Below are positions 17,057-25,637 of a stretch of 64,000 bases of DNA, piece by piece. Under the pieces are notes generated by a model, which made no database searches, was not told the origin of the DNA, and saw nothing but the letters and a program-made list of their open reading frames with translations. Both the position numbers and the translations under genes were made by a program. Every line of letters starts with the position of its first letter. Position 1 is the stretch's first letter. Source of the stretch: Streptomyces sp. GESEQ-35 (GTDB lineage Bacteria; Actinomycetota; Actinomycetes; Streptomycetales; Streptomycetaceae); assembly GCF_017948485.1 (NCBI RefSeq), contig NZ_JAFFSX010000032.1:62001-126000 (forward strand), read 5' to 3'.

Positions 17057-17830
17057 GTGGAGATGACGGATCTGGTGGTGACCGCCCGAGGGCCGGTCCA
17101 GCTGGTCGAGCTGAACCGGCCCGAGCAGCTCAACGCGATGAGCGAGGAGCTGCACGCGGGTCTCGCGTCGGTGTGGGAGGACGTGGCGGCCGATCCGGAG
17201 GCGCGGGTCGTCGTCCTCACCGGGCGCGGCCGGGCGTTCAGCGCGGGCGGCAACTTCGACATCATGACCAGGGTCCAGCGCGACGCCGCGTTCCGGGAGC
17301 GGAACGTGGACGAGGCCCGCCGGATCATCACCGGTATGGTCCGCTGCCCGCTGCCGGTCATCGCGGCGGTGAACGGGCCCGCGGTGGGCCTCGGTTGCAG
17401 TCTGGCCCTGTTCAGCGACCTCGTACTGATCGCCGACGGCGCGTATGTCGCGGACCCGCACGTCCAGGTCGGACTGGTCGCGGGCGACGGCGGCGCGCTC
17501 GTGCTGCCCCTGCTCGTCGGCCTGCCCCGCGCCAAGGAACTGCTCTTCCTCGGCGACCGGGTGAGCGCCGAGGAGGCCGTCCGGCTCGGCATCGCCAACC
17601 GCGTTGTGCCCAAGGACAAGCTGCTGGACGAGGCCCTGCGGCTCGCCGAGCGGCTGGCCGCCCTGCCCGTCAGGGCGCTGCGCGAGACCAAGCGGGCGGT
17701 GAACCTCCATCTGGAGCAGGCCATCGCCGCCGTACTGGAACCGGCACTGCTCGCGGAGCGGGACAGCATGACCGACCCGGAGCACATCGCGGCCGTCGAG
17801 AAGATCATCGCCGCGCGCGGCGCACGCTGA
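17057..17830 (+). CDS. Enoyl-CoA hydratase/isomerase family protein
   Basis: Crotonase of 257 residues. ELNRPEQLNAM, GRAFSAGGNFD and NGPAVGLG are clear. The classical Glu pair is replaced (GLGCSLALFSD and VGLVAGDGGALVLPLLVG), as in 11508-12329. Start is GTG at 17057 or ATG at 17063; neither has a strong ribosome site. It is first in a plus-strand operon with a small-type acyl-CoA dehydrogenase and an LLM oxidoreductase. Confidence 0.87.
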   Translation: MEMTDLVVTARGPVQLVELNRPEQLNAMSEELHAGLASVWEDVAADPEARVVVLTGRGRAFSAGGNFDIMTRVQRDAAFRERNVDEARRIITGMVRCPLPVIAAVNGPAVGLGCSLALFSDLVLIADGAYVADPHVQVGLVAGDGGALVLPLLVGLPRAKELLFLGDRVSAEEAVRLGIANRVVPKDKLLDEALRLAERLAALPVRALRETKRAVNLHLEQAIAAVLEPALLAERDSMTDPEHIAAVEKIIAARGAR

Positions 17831-17849
17831 GCGGAACGGGAGCAGTCAC

Positions 17850-18989
17850 ATGGACTTCGCATTCAGCGAGGAGCAGGAGGAACTGCGCCGCATCGTAAGG
17901 GCGTTCCTCGCCGACACCTCGCCGGAGACCGAGGTGCGCCGCCTGATGGAGACCCCGGAGGGCTTCGACCGGGCACTGTGGCGCCGGATGGGGAGCGAGC
18001 TGGGGCTTCACGGTCTCGCGGTCCCCGAGGAGTACGGCGGCGCCGGGTGCGGACCCGTCGAAGTCGGCGTCGTCATGGAGGAGTTGGGCCGCTCACTCCT
18101 GTGCGCGCCGTTCCTCGCCTCGGCCGTCCTGGCCACCACCGCGCTGCTGCGCTCGGACGACGAGGACGCGCGCAAGCGTCTGCTGCCGGGGCTCGCCTCC
18201 GGTGAACTCGTCGGGACGCTGGCCCTGACCGAGGACTCCGCGCGGTGGGATCCCGTGGGGGTGTGTCTCACCGCGCGGGAATCGGCGGGGAGTTGGCGGC
18301 TGAGCGGCCACAAGATGTTCGTTCTGGACGGCGCGACCGCCGACGTCGTCCTCACCGTCGCCCGGACCGGCGACGACGGCATCGGGATCTTCTGCGTGGC
18401 CGGTGACGCACCCGGCCTGACCCGCGTGCCCTTGCCCACGATGGACCCCACCCGCCGCCAGGCCCGCCTCGACTACGACGACGTACCGGCGACCCGGCTG
18501 CGTACGCACGGCGACGCGGACGGGTGGCACCTGGTGTCGGAGGTGCTCGACCGGGCTGCCGTCGCCCTGGCCGCCGAGCAGGTCGGAGTGGCCGGACAGG
18601 CACTCGACATGGCCGTGGAGTACGCGAAAGTGCGGCACCAGTTCGGGCGGCCCATCGGCTCCTTCCAGGCCGTCAAGCATCTGCTGGCCGACGTCCTGCT
18701 GGAGGTGGAGTCGGCGCGGGCCGCCGCCCACTGTGCACTGCTCGCGGCCGACGGCGAGGACCCCGGACTGTCCGCCGTGGCAAGCCTGGCCAAGGCCTTC
18801 TGCTCCGACGCCTGTCTCCAGGCGACCGCCGAGAACATCCAGGTGCACGGCGGCATCGGCTTCACCTGGGAACACCCGGCCCACCTCTATCTGAAGCGGG
18901 CCAAGACCTCACAACTGCTGTTCGGCGATCCGGCGTACCACCGCGAACGCCTCGCACAGCACGTCATCCGAGCCCAGGGAGCGGCATGA
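17850..18989 (+). CDS. Acyl-CoA dehydrogenase, small type
   Basis: Protein of 379 residues, paralogous to 10313-11422 and 33873-34982 (DFAFSEEQEELRR at the start, FGRPIGSFQAVKHLLADV, IQVHGGIGFTWEHPAH). It lacks a Glu in the C-terminal YEGT position. Unlike its paralogues it has no adjacent large-type partner; it may pair with one encoded elsewhere in the island or work alone. ATG at 17850. Its stop overlaps the LLM oxidoreductase start (ATGA). Confidence 0.88.
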   Translation: MDFAFSEEQEELRRIVRAFLADTSPETEVRRLMETPEGFDRALWRRMGSELGLHGLAVPEEYGGAGCGPVEVGVVMEELGRSLLCAPFLASAVLATTALLRSDDEDARKRLLPGLASGELVGTLALTEDSARWDPVGVCLTARESAGSWRLSGHKMFVLDGATADVVLTVARTGDDGIGIFCVAGDAPGLTRVPLPTMDPTRRQARLDYDDVPATRLRTHGDADGWHLVSEVLDRAAVALAAEQVGVAGQALDMAVEYAKVRHQFGRPIGSFQAVKHLLADVLLEVESARAAAHCALLAADGEDPGLSAVASLAKAFCSDACLQATAENIQVHGGIGFTWEHPAHLYLKRAKTSQLLFGDPAYHRERLAQHVIRAQGAA

Positions 18990-20008
18990 AGGTCGACGGC
19001 AAGCTCAATGTGTGGCGCACCGCCGAGGTCGTCGAGGAGGCCCTGCATCACGAGAAGGCCGGTTACGACGGCCTGTGGGCCTCGGAGTCCCAGCACGACC
19101 CCTTCCTGCCGCTGCTGCTCGCGGCCGAGCACACCGGCCGCCTGGAGGTCGGCACGGCCATCGCGGTGGCCTTCGCCCGCTCCCCCATGCAGCTCGCGTA
19201 CACCGCGCACGACCTTCAGACCTACTCGGACGGCCGCTTCTCACTCGGCCTCGGCAGCCAGATCAAACCGCACATCGAACGGCGGTTCTCGATGCCGTGG
19301 AGCCGGCCCGCGGCCCGGATGCGCGAGTACGTCAGTGCGCTCCACGCCATCTGGGCGGCCTGGAACGACGGCGAGAAGCTCGACTTCCGCGGCGACTTCT
19401 ACTCGCACACCCTGATGTCCCCCTTCTTCGCTCCCCCGCCCGCGCCGGGAGGCGCGCCGAAGGTGTTCGTGGCCGCCGTCGGTGAGGCGATGACCCGCGT
19501 GGCGGGAGAGGTCGCCGACGGGCTCCTCGCGCACGGCTTCACCACGGAGCGCTATCTGCGGGAGGTCACGCTGCCGACCGTCGAGGCCGGGCTCACGCGG
19601 TCCGGCCGCAGCCGGGAGGACTTCTCCGTCAGCCATCTCCTCCTCACCGCCACCGGCCGCACCGAGGAGGAGATGACCCGCGCGGTGGACGGCACCCGGC
19701 GCCAGATCGCCTTCTACGGCAGCACGCCCGCCTATCGCGGAGTCCTGGAGCTGCACGGCTGGGGCGACCTCGGCGACGAGCTGCACGCGTTGTCGAAGTC
19801 CGCCCGAGAGGACAAGTGGGAGGCGATGGGCGGGCTGGTCGACGACGAGGTCCTGAACACCTTCGCGGTGGTGGCCGAGCCGGAACGGCTGGCGGCGGAG
19901 ATACGGCAGCGGTACGGGGCGCTGGTCGACCGGGTGTCGTTCTACACCGCCTACGAGATCGACGCCGAGGTGTGGGAGCCGATCGTGCGGGAACTGCACA
20001 GCCCGTGA
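18986..20008 (+). CDS. LLM-class flavin/F420-dependent oxidoreductase (TIGR03617-type)
   Basis: Luciferase-like (bacterial luciferase fold, TIM barrel) protein of 340 residues with AGYDGLWASESQHDPFLPLLL, the GTAIAVAFARSPMQLAYTAHDL strand-helix unit and the LGLGSQIKPHIERRF segment typical of F420-binding members. It would carry out a hydride transfer or monooxygenation using F420 or FMN. It is translationally coupled to the small-type acyl-CoA dehydrogenase (4-bp overlap). The subfamily label is from memory and less sure than the fold. Confidence 0.85.
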   Translation: MKVDGKLNVWRTAEVVEEALHHEKAGYDGLWASESQHDPFLPLLLAAEHTGRLEVGTAIAVAFARSPMQLAYTAHDLQTYSDGRFSLGLGSQIKPHIERRFSMPWSRPAARMREYVSALHAIWAAWNDGEKLDFRGDFYSHTLMSPFFAPPPAPGGAPKVFVAAVGEAMTRVAGEVADGLLAHGFTTERYLREVTLPTVEAGLTRSGRSREDFSVSHLLLTATGRTEEEMTRAVDGTRRQIAFYGSTPAYRGVLELHGWGDLGDELHALSKSAREDKWEAMGGLVDDEVLNTFAVVAEPERLAAEIRQRYGALVDRVSFYTAYEIDAEVWEPIVRELHSP

Positions 20009-20140
20009 CCCGCCCGGCGCGGCGGTGAAACGCCTACGCGCCGGACGCTCCGGAAGCGCGCCCTTCGCTCCGGCTCACTCCCGCTCCACACTGATCCGCA
20101 GTGCCCCGGCGCGCCCTCCACCACCACGACCCCTTCGCCC

Positions 20141-20170
20141 TAGGCTTTCCGATCAGTCGCAGGGAGAGGA
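20141..20170 (+). promoter_or_regulatory. Possible promoter -10 box and ribosome site of the type III PKS gene
   Basis: TAGGCT (20141-20146) looks like a Streptomyces -10 box but has no clear -35 partner. AGGGAGAGGA (20161-20170) is a strong ribosome site before the start. No island-type operator is seen in the 172-bp gap 20009-20180. Confidence 0.35.
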
Positions 20171-20180
20171 CCTGGTGCGC

Positions 20181-21239
20181 ATGTCTGAGTCACCGGTGAT
20201 CACCGGATTCGGTGTGGCACTGCCGGCCATCACCTGCCGTCAGGAAGATGTCGTCGACCATCTGCGGGGCAGCAGCTCGAACAAGAGGGTCGCGGAGCGG
20301 ATCGCCGAGAACTCCGGCATCACACGCCGTCACCTGGCGGTGAGCCCGCTGCTGGAGGACCTCAGCGGCTGGTCCACGGCCGCCCGGATGCGCCGCTATC
20401 TCCAGGAGGCGCTGCCGCTGGGCAAGGACGCCGTCGCCTCGGCCCTGGACGCCACCGGCGTGGACCCGGCCGATGTGGGACTGCTGTGCGTGGCGTCCTC
20501 GACGGGCTACGCGGCACCCGGCCTGGACACCCGGGTGTCCCGGGACGTGGGTATGTCGCCGCAGGTGGAGCGGCTCCTCGTGGGGCACATGGGGTGCTTC
20601 GCGGCGCTGCCCGCGCTGGCTGCCTGCGCCAATTTCGTGCGCAGCCGGCAGCGTCCGGCCGTGCTGCTGAACGCGGAACTGTCGTCGCTGCATCTACAGC
20701 CGCCGCCGTGGGACGGCGACCAGGTCGTCGTGCACGTCCTGTTCGGCGACGCGGTCACGGCCACCGTCGTTCAGCCGGACGCGCCGGCCGGTCCCGGCGC
20801 CGGTCTGAGCATCGTGGACGTGATGGCGCACACGGACACCGAGCACGAGGACCACATGCAGTGGACGGTGGGGGACCACGGGTTCCGGATGAGCCTGTCC
20901 CCGGACGTGCCCGACGTCCTCGAACGCCTGGTGCCGGAGGCGGTGGGCACCCTGCTGGCACGCCACGCGCTGAGCCTCGCCGACATCGGCTGGTGGGCGG
21001 TTCACCCGGGCGGGCGTCGCATCATCGACGCCGTGGAGAACAGCCTCGGCCTCACCGCCGACGCGGTCGCCCTCTCCCGGTACGTCCTCGGCGAGTACGG
21101 CAACTGCGCCTCCGCCGGCCTGCCCCTCGTGATGCGCGAACTCCAGAGCCGTACACCGCTGGCAGCGGGGCGGTACGGCGTGGCCATGGCCTTCGGCCCC
21201 GGACTGACCTTCTACGCCGCCCTGCTGCGCGGCGCCTGA
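20181..21239 (+). CDS. Type III polyketide synthase (chalcone/stilbene synthase family)
   Basis: Ketosynthase homodimer-type enzyme of 352 residues that extends a CoA starter with malonyl-CoA and cyclises the chain. The catalytic triad is visible: Cys139 in GHMGCFAALPAL, His275 in WWAVHPGG and Asn308 in YGNCASA. The C-terminal AFGPGLTFYAALLRG signature also fits. ATG at 20181 is preferred; GTG at 20175 is in frame. It is followed after 32 bp by a SnoaL-like gene. A biosynthetic enzyme among degradation genes is unusual; no operator-like site precedes it. Confidence 0.9.
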   Translation: MSESPVITGFGVALPAITCRQEDVVDHLRGSSSNKRVAERIAENSGITRRHLAVSPLLEDLSGWSTAARMRRYLQEALPLGKDAVASALDATGVDPADVGLLCVASSTGYAAPGLDTRVSRDVGMSPQVERLLVGHMGCFAALPALAACANFVRSRQRPAVLLNAELSSLHLQPPPWDGDQVVVHVLFGDAVTATVVQPDAPAGPGAGLSIVDVMAHTDTEHEDHMQWTVGDHGFRMSLSPDVPDVLERLVPEAVGTLLARHALSLADIGWWAVHPGGRRIIDAVENSLGLTADAVALSRYVLGEYGNCASAGLPLVMRELQSRTPLAAGRYGVAMAFGPGLTFYAALLRGA

Positions 21240-21271
21240 CCCCTCCACCTCCACGAAAGGCCTCCCGGACG

Positions 21272-21730
21272 ATGCCCTCTGACGCGGACGTGTGCCTGCT
21301 CCTCGACCGTATGGCCATCGGCGACCTGCTGGTGCGCTTCGCGAGTTGCCTCGACGAGAAGGACTTCGAGGGCTACGCGGCCCTCTTCAGCGAGAAGGGG
21401 ACCCTGGAACTTCCCGGCGTCCTGCACCAGGGGCGCGCGGGACTCGCCGCCTTCGTGGCCCGGGACCTCGGCCGCTACCACCGCACCCACCACATCACCT
21501 CGAACCACCAGATCACCGTGGACGACGACGAGGCCGCCTCCCGCTCGTACCTCCACGCCGTCCACCTGCCGGACGAGACCGATCCCAGCCACTGGTGGTC
21601 GGTCGGCGGCTGGTACGACAACACCTACCTCCGCGAGGACGGCGGGTGGCGCATCAGCAGTGTGCGGGTGACTCCGGTGTGGCTGGGCGGCACGGCCTTT
21701 CCGTCGCCGCCGCCCGCCGAGGACGCATGA
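21272..21730 (+). CDS. SnoaL/NTF2-like protein next to the type III PKS
   Basis: Protein of 152 residues with a SnoaL-like cone fold (LLDRMAIGDLLVRFASCLDEKD, the LFSEKGTLELPG strand and HHITSNHQI). It is a relative of 8607-9119. Placed directly behind the type III PKS it could cyclise or dehydrate the polyketide, or it may serve the catabolic pathway. Convergent with the GntR gene, 10 bp between stops. The ribosome site upstream is weak (GAAAGG). Confidence 0.8.
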   Translation: MPSDADVCLLLDRMAIGDLLVRFASCLDEKDFEGYAALFSEKGTLELPGVLHQGRAGLAAFVARDLGRYHRTHHITSNHQITVDDDEAASRSYLHAVHLPDETDPSHWWSVGGWYDNTYLREDGGWRISSVRVTPVWLGGTAFPSPPPAEDA

Positions 21731-21740
21731 GGAGCCCGGC

Positions 21741-22490
21741 TCAGCCGAGCAGGTCCAGCACGGTCGTCATGGACTTGTTCTGGAGCAGATAGTCCTCGGC
21801 CTCCTGAAGGTGCACCCGCCACAGTTCCTCCGCCGCCTCGGCACGGCCCGCCTGCACCAGGTCGACCAGGGCGACATGGGCACGGAAGCCCCGTCGGTTG
21901 GCCCGGACGTTCTCGGAACTGCCGGCGTCGAGGTCGACGTGGGACCAGTTGGCCTGGTCGATGATGTGCCGGACCATGCCGTTGAGGACGGTCAGGGTCT
22001 GGTTGCCGGCGAGTTCGACGACGAGGGCGTGGAACTCCATATGGGCGCGGATGAAGGCCGACGGGGCGTCCATCAACAGCTCGGCCTCGGCGACCGCCGC
22101 CCGCAGCCGCCGAAGGTCCTCGTCCGTGCGCCGCTCGGCCAGCAGCCCGGCGCAGGGCGCCTCGATCACCGTACGCGCGTCGTAGACGTCCTTGAGCGTC
22201 GTGCCCCGGTACTCCAGCACCACGCCCGCGTACCGTGCGGCCACCGTGCCCTCCGGAACCTGCACCCGCGCCCCGCCCCGGGCTCCCCTGCGTACGCTGA
22301 TCAGCGACTCCGACTCCAGCACCCGGAACGCCTCGCGCAGCGTCGGCCGCGACACGGCGAACTCCTCCATCAGCGCCGTCTCGGCGGGCAGCGCGTCCCC
22401 TTCGGCGAGTTCCCCGCGTACGATCATCCGGCGCAGCTGCGCCGCGACCAGCTCGGCCATCTTGGGCACCCGTACCGGCGTGTTCGTCAC
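21741..22490 (-). CDS. GntR family, FadR/FCD-type transcriptional regulator (second)
   Basis: Regulator of 249 residues with an N-terminal winged helix (about 5-75; recognition helix SRPTLREAFRVLESES identical in this stretch to that of the regulator at 830-1630) and an FCD ligand domain (about 95-235). It is last in the minus-strand operon that starts at the aldehyde dehydrogenase (27128), with GTGA overlap to the DUF35 gene. It is therefore expected to be made together with the pathway enzymes it would control. Confidence 0.9.
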   Translation of the reverse strand: MTNTPVRVPKMAELVAAQLRRMIVRGELAEGDALPAETALMEEFAVSRPTLREAFRVLESESLISVRRGARGGARVQVPEGTVAARYAGVVLEYRGTTLKDVYDARTVIEAPCAGLLAERRTDEDLRRLRAAVAEAELLMDAPSAFIRAHMEFHALVVELAGNQTLTVLNGMVRHIIDQANWSHVDLDAGSSENVRANRRGFRAHVALVDLVQAGRAEAAEELWRVHLQEAEDYLLQNKSMTTVLDLLG

Positions 22491-22909
22491 GGCGTCCAGC
22501 TCCTTCGGTCACCGGTGTCCGGTACGAAGTACGGCAGGGTGATCTCCGAGGTCAGCGGGCGGAAGTCGACCCGGACACGCATGCCGATGACGACGTTGTC
22601 GGGGTTGCCGGCATCCACGTGGGACAGCAGGGTGCCGCCGTCGTCGAGGTCGATCACGGCGAGTGCGAAAGGGGTCTCGAAGCCTGGACCGGGCGCGCGG
22701 TGCACCACGGTCACCGCATAGACGGTGCCGCGGCCGGCGCTGGGTGCGTACCGCCAGTCCTCCGACATACAGCCGGGGCACGCGGGTTCGGGGACGAAGA
22801 AGCGCAGCTCGCAGGCAGGGCAGTGCGGGACGACGAGATCGCCGCGCCGGGCCGCCTCCCAGAAGCATTCCGACAGCGCGGTCGGTACGGGTACGGGTCT
22901 GCCGGTCAT
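22487..22909 (-). CDS. DUF35 Zn-ribbon/OB-fold protein (thiolase/aldolase partner)
   Basis: Protein of 140 residues with a rubredoxin-like zinc ribbon (CPAC then CPGC, about residues 34-51) followed by an OB fold. Such proteins form complexes with SCP-x-type thiolases; ChsH2-DUF35 with Ltp2 performs the retro-aldol step of steroid side-chain breakdown. The start at 22909 overlaps the thiolase stop by 4 bp, which supports a stoichiometric complex. Confidence 0.9.
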   Translation of the reverse strand: MTGRPVPVPTALSECFWEAARRGDLVVPHCPACELRFFVPEPACPGCMSEDWRYAPSAGRGTVYAVTVVHRAPGPGFETPFALAVIDLDDGGTLLSHVDAGNPDNVVIGMRVRVDFRPLTSEITLPYFVPDTGDRRSWTP

Positions 22910-24057
22910 CGCATCCTCCCCAGCACGCTCATCTCGTAGTGCTGCGCCCCCGACCCGGCGTTGCCCACCACGGCCAGCTCGGCGCCCTCGACCTGGTGCA
23001 CGGCCGTGCCGCGCAACTGCCGTACGGCTTCGACGACTTTGAGGGTCATCTGCTGGGTCCCGTTCCAGGCGTACGCCAGGCAGCCGCCGTCCGGATTGAC
23101 GGGATGCTTGCCGCCGACGGCGATGGCGCCGCTCGCGGCCAGCGGGCCGCCCTCTCCCTCGTCGCACAGGCCGAGGATCTCCAACTGGCGGATGATCTCG
23201 AAGGAGTTGGGGTCGTAGAGGGAGAACACGCCGACGTCGTGCGCGCTGACGCCCGCCATCGCGTAGGCGCGGCTCGCCGCGTCCCTGCCGAGCTGCCCGA
23301 CTTCCCGGTGGAGTGCCGGGTTGGCGTACGCGGCCTGGTGGTACTCCATGCCGCCGCCGAGCACGGCGACGGCGGGGTGCCTGAGGTCCCGGGCACGCTC
23401 CGCCGTGGTCACGACGAGTGCCGCGCCGCCCTCACCGACTATGCAGCAGTCCAGCAGGTGGAACGGGGTAGCCACCATGCGAGAGGCGAGGACGTCGTCG
23501 GCGGTGTACGGGCCGCGGCCGTACATCATCGCCTCCGGGTTGGTCGTGCCGTTGTTGCGGATGGTGGCGGCGACCTCGGCGAGCTGTCGGGACGTCGTGC
23601 CGTACTCGTGCATGTGCCGTGCCGCGACGAGGGCGAACTGGGCGACGACGTAGCTCCCCCACACGTCCGCGAACTCCAGCGGCACCCCGGCGCCGACCGG
23701 TCCGGCGCCGCGCGAGACCAGTTTGCAGCCGCCGACCACGACGGTGTCCGCGAGGCCCGCGCGCACAGCTGCCGCCGCCTTCAGCAGGCCCCGGGAGCCG
23801 GCGTTGTCGAGCATCGAGTCGCTGGTCCACCGCAGGTCCCGACCGAGCATGCGGGCCCAGGAGCTGCCCTCGCCGGGTACGCCGCCCGGGCCCGGCCAGT
23901 CGACCTGGGCACCGTCGACGTCCGCCGGGGTCAGCCCGGCGTCCTCGATCGCGCCGCGCACCGCTTCGAGGGCGAGGCCCATGGCGTCGCGGTCCGGCAG
24001 CGACAGCGCCTGCTCGGTGGCGTACACGCCCGCGATGACGGGCCTGCGGTCGTTCAT
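22906..24057 (-). CDS. SCP-x-type thiolase/aldolase (Ltp2-like)
   Basis: Thiolase-superfamily protein of 383 residues. The region of the usual N-terminal nucleophile reads D84-N-A-G-S-R-G without Cys, and the C-terminal block is HPVNPDGGCLAYAWNG rather than GHPxGxTG. This fits the Ltp2-like branch in which the partner DUF35 protein and the thiolase fold catalyse C-C cleavage of a beta-hydroxyacyl-CoA without a thiolysis Cys. It overlaps both the ligase upstream and the DUF35 gene downstream by 4 bp. The aldolase assignment is inference from context and missing Cys. Confidence 0.85.
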   Translation of the reverse strand: MNDRRPVIAGVYATEQALSLPDRDAMGLALEAVRGAIEDAGLTPADVDGAQVDWPGPGGVPGEGSSWARMLGRDLRWTSDSMLDNAGSRGLLKAAAAVRAGLADTVVVGGCKLVSRGAGPVGAGVPLEFADVWGSYVVAQFALVAARHMHEYGTTSRQLAEVAATIRNNGTTNPEAMMYGRGPYTADDVLASRMVATPFHLLDCCIVGEGGAALVVTTAERARDLRHPAVAVLGGGMEYHQAAYANPALHREVGQLGRDAASRAYAMAGVSAHDVGVFSLYDPNSFEIIRQLEILGLCDEGEGGPLAASGAIAVGGKHPVNPDGGCLAYAWNGTQQMTLKVVEAVRQLRGTAVHQVEGAELAVVGNAGSGAQHYEMSVLGRMR

Positions 24058-25631
24058 CGCCCCGCGCCGAGGGTGTCGCCGCCGGGGTATCCGCCACCGC
24101 CGAAGCGGGCGTCGAGCGTGTCGTAGTCCTTGGCGTAACCGCCCGTGCGCGGCAGGGCGTCGATGAACTCGACCGTCTTCGGCTTCTTGTACGAGGCGAT
24201 CCGGGACCGGCAGTGGTCGATGATCTCCTCGCCCGTGACGGCCGCTCCGTCGTTGAGGACCACGACCGCCTTGACGTCCTGTGCCCAGCGTTCGTTGGGC
24301 ACCCCGATCACAGCGGCCTCCTTGACGTGCGGGTGCGCTTCGATGCAGTTCTCCACCTCGGCCGGGAAGATGTTCTCGGCCGCCGACTTGAGCATGCGGG
24401 TCGTCGTGCCGAGGAAGCTGATCGTGCCGTCGGGTTCGCGGCGTCCGAGGTCGGTGGTGTGCCACCAGCCGAAGCGGAAGCGCTCCTCGTTGATCTCGGG
24501 GCGGTTCCAGTAGCCGAGGTGCACCAGATCACCGCGGACGCAGATCTCGCCGACCTCGCACTCCGCACCCCGCTCGTCGAGGATGCGTACGGCGGTGCTG
24601 GGGCCGGGGCGTCCCGCGTTGCCGGTGCCCGCGCCGCCGTAGGCGCCTGTGACGGCGAAGCCGGTGACCTCGGTCTGGCCGTAGCCGCGGCCCTCGCCGC
24701 CGCCGTTGCGGGTGAAGCGGCTGACGTCGGTGGGGACCATGCCCTCCCAGACCTGTGCGGCGACGCTTGCGCGGAGATGTGAAAGGTCGTGTCCTGCCTC
24801 GCGGTTGAGGGCGACGAGCTGGGCGATGGTCGGGGGCATCAGATAGGCGTGGGTGCACTTCTCGGCGGCGAGCAGCGGCAGGAGTTCCTCGGCGACGACG
24901 CGGCGGACGATCACGTTCCTGCCGCCGTGCACGAAGGCGGGGACGCCCCAGAACTGGTAGTTGCCGATGTGGAACATCGGTCCGGCGCCGAGGAAGGCGG
25001 TCTCCTGGCCGATGTCGCCCATCCAGGCCGCGCTCGCGCCCATCGCGAGCAGGTTGCGGTGGGAGAGCATCGAGCCGGACTGACGTCCGGTGATCGCGGC
25101 GGTGTAGATGACCAGGAGGGCGGAGTCCGGGTCGACGTCGGAGCGCGGGTCGTCGGCGGAGCCGGAGGCCAGGAAGTCCTCGTAGGAGCCCGCGCCCTCG
25201 GTGTCGTGGCACAGCCACAACGCCCGTTGTCCTTCGCCGAGTTCGGCGCGTGCCTTGCCGACCGTCTCGCCGATCTCCTCGTCCTGCCAGACGACCACCT
25301 TCGGGTCGAAGTCCTCGACGGCGAACGCCATCTCGGGGGCCGCCCAGCGCCAGTAGCCGGGGCACACCATGGCGCCGATCTTCGCGGCGGCGCCGAGCAG
25401 TTCCCAGATGCGGAAGGAGTTCTGGCCGAGCCAGAGGATCCGGTCGCCAGGGCCGACGCCGGTCACGCTGAGCGCGTTCGCGAGCCGGTTGGTGCGCTCG
25501 TCCAACTGCGGCCAGGTCAGACGGGTTTCGCCGTCGACGAGGGCAACGGCGTCGGGGAAGGACCGGCGGTGCTCGCGGATGAGGTCACCGAAGGTGAGAC
25601 GGCGGGCGGCATTCACGTACTTGCTCCCCAT
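24054..25631 (-). CDS. Acyl-CoA synthetase-like protein with atypical ATP loop
   Basis: ANL-superfamily protein of 525 residues. The gate and hinge motifs are good (GYGQTEVTGF, GWWHTTDLG, and a C-terminal PRTGGYAKDYD with a Lys), but the ATP loop reads YTAAITGRQSGSMLSH (about 176-191) where YTSGTTGxPKG is expected, so the loop Thr/Ser and Lys are changed. Related actinobacterial proteins share this YTAA variant (from memory), so it is probably still an acyl-CoA ligase. It is coupled to the Ltp2-like gene, suggesting it activates the acid that enters the retro-aldol branch. Confidence 0.85.
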   Translation of the reverse strand: MGSKYVNAARRLTFGDLIREHRRSFPDAVALVDGETRLTWPQLDERTNRLANALSVTGVGPGDRILWLGQNSFRIWELLGAAAKIGAMVCPGYWRWAAPEMAFAVEDFDPKVVVWQDEEIGETVGKARAELGEGQRALWLCHDTEGAGSYEDFLASGSADDPRSDVDPDSALLVIYTAAITGRQSGSMLSHRNLLAMGASAAWMGDIGQETAFLGAGPMFHIGNYQFWGVPAFVHGGRNVIVRRVVAEELLPLLAAEKCTHAYLMPPTIAQLVALNREAGHDLSHLRASVAAQVWEGMVPTDVSRFTRNGGGEGRGYGQTEVTGFAVTGAYGGAGTGNAGRPGPSTAVRILDERGAECEVGEICVRGDLVHLGYWNRPEINEERFRFGWWHTTDLGRREPDGTISFLGTTTRMLKSAAENIFPAEVENCIEAHPHVKEAAVIGVPNERWAQDVKAVVVLNDGAAVTGEEIIDHCRSRIASYKKPKTVEFIDALPRTGGYAKDYDTLDARFGGGGYPGGDTLGAGR

Positions 25632-25637
25632 GCTCGG

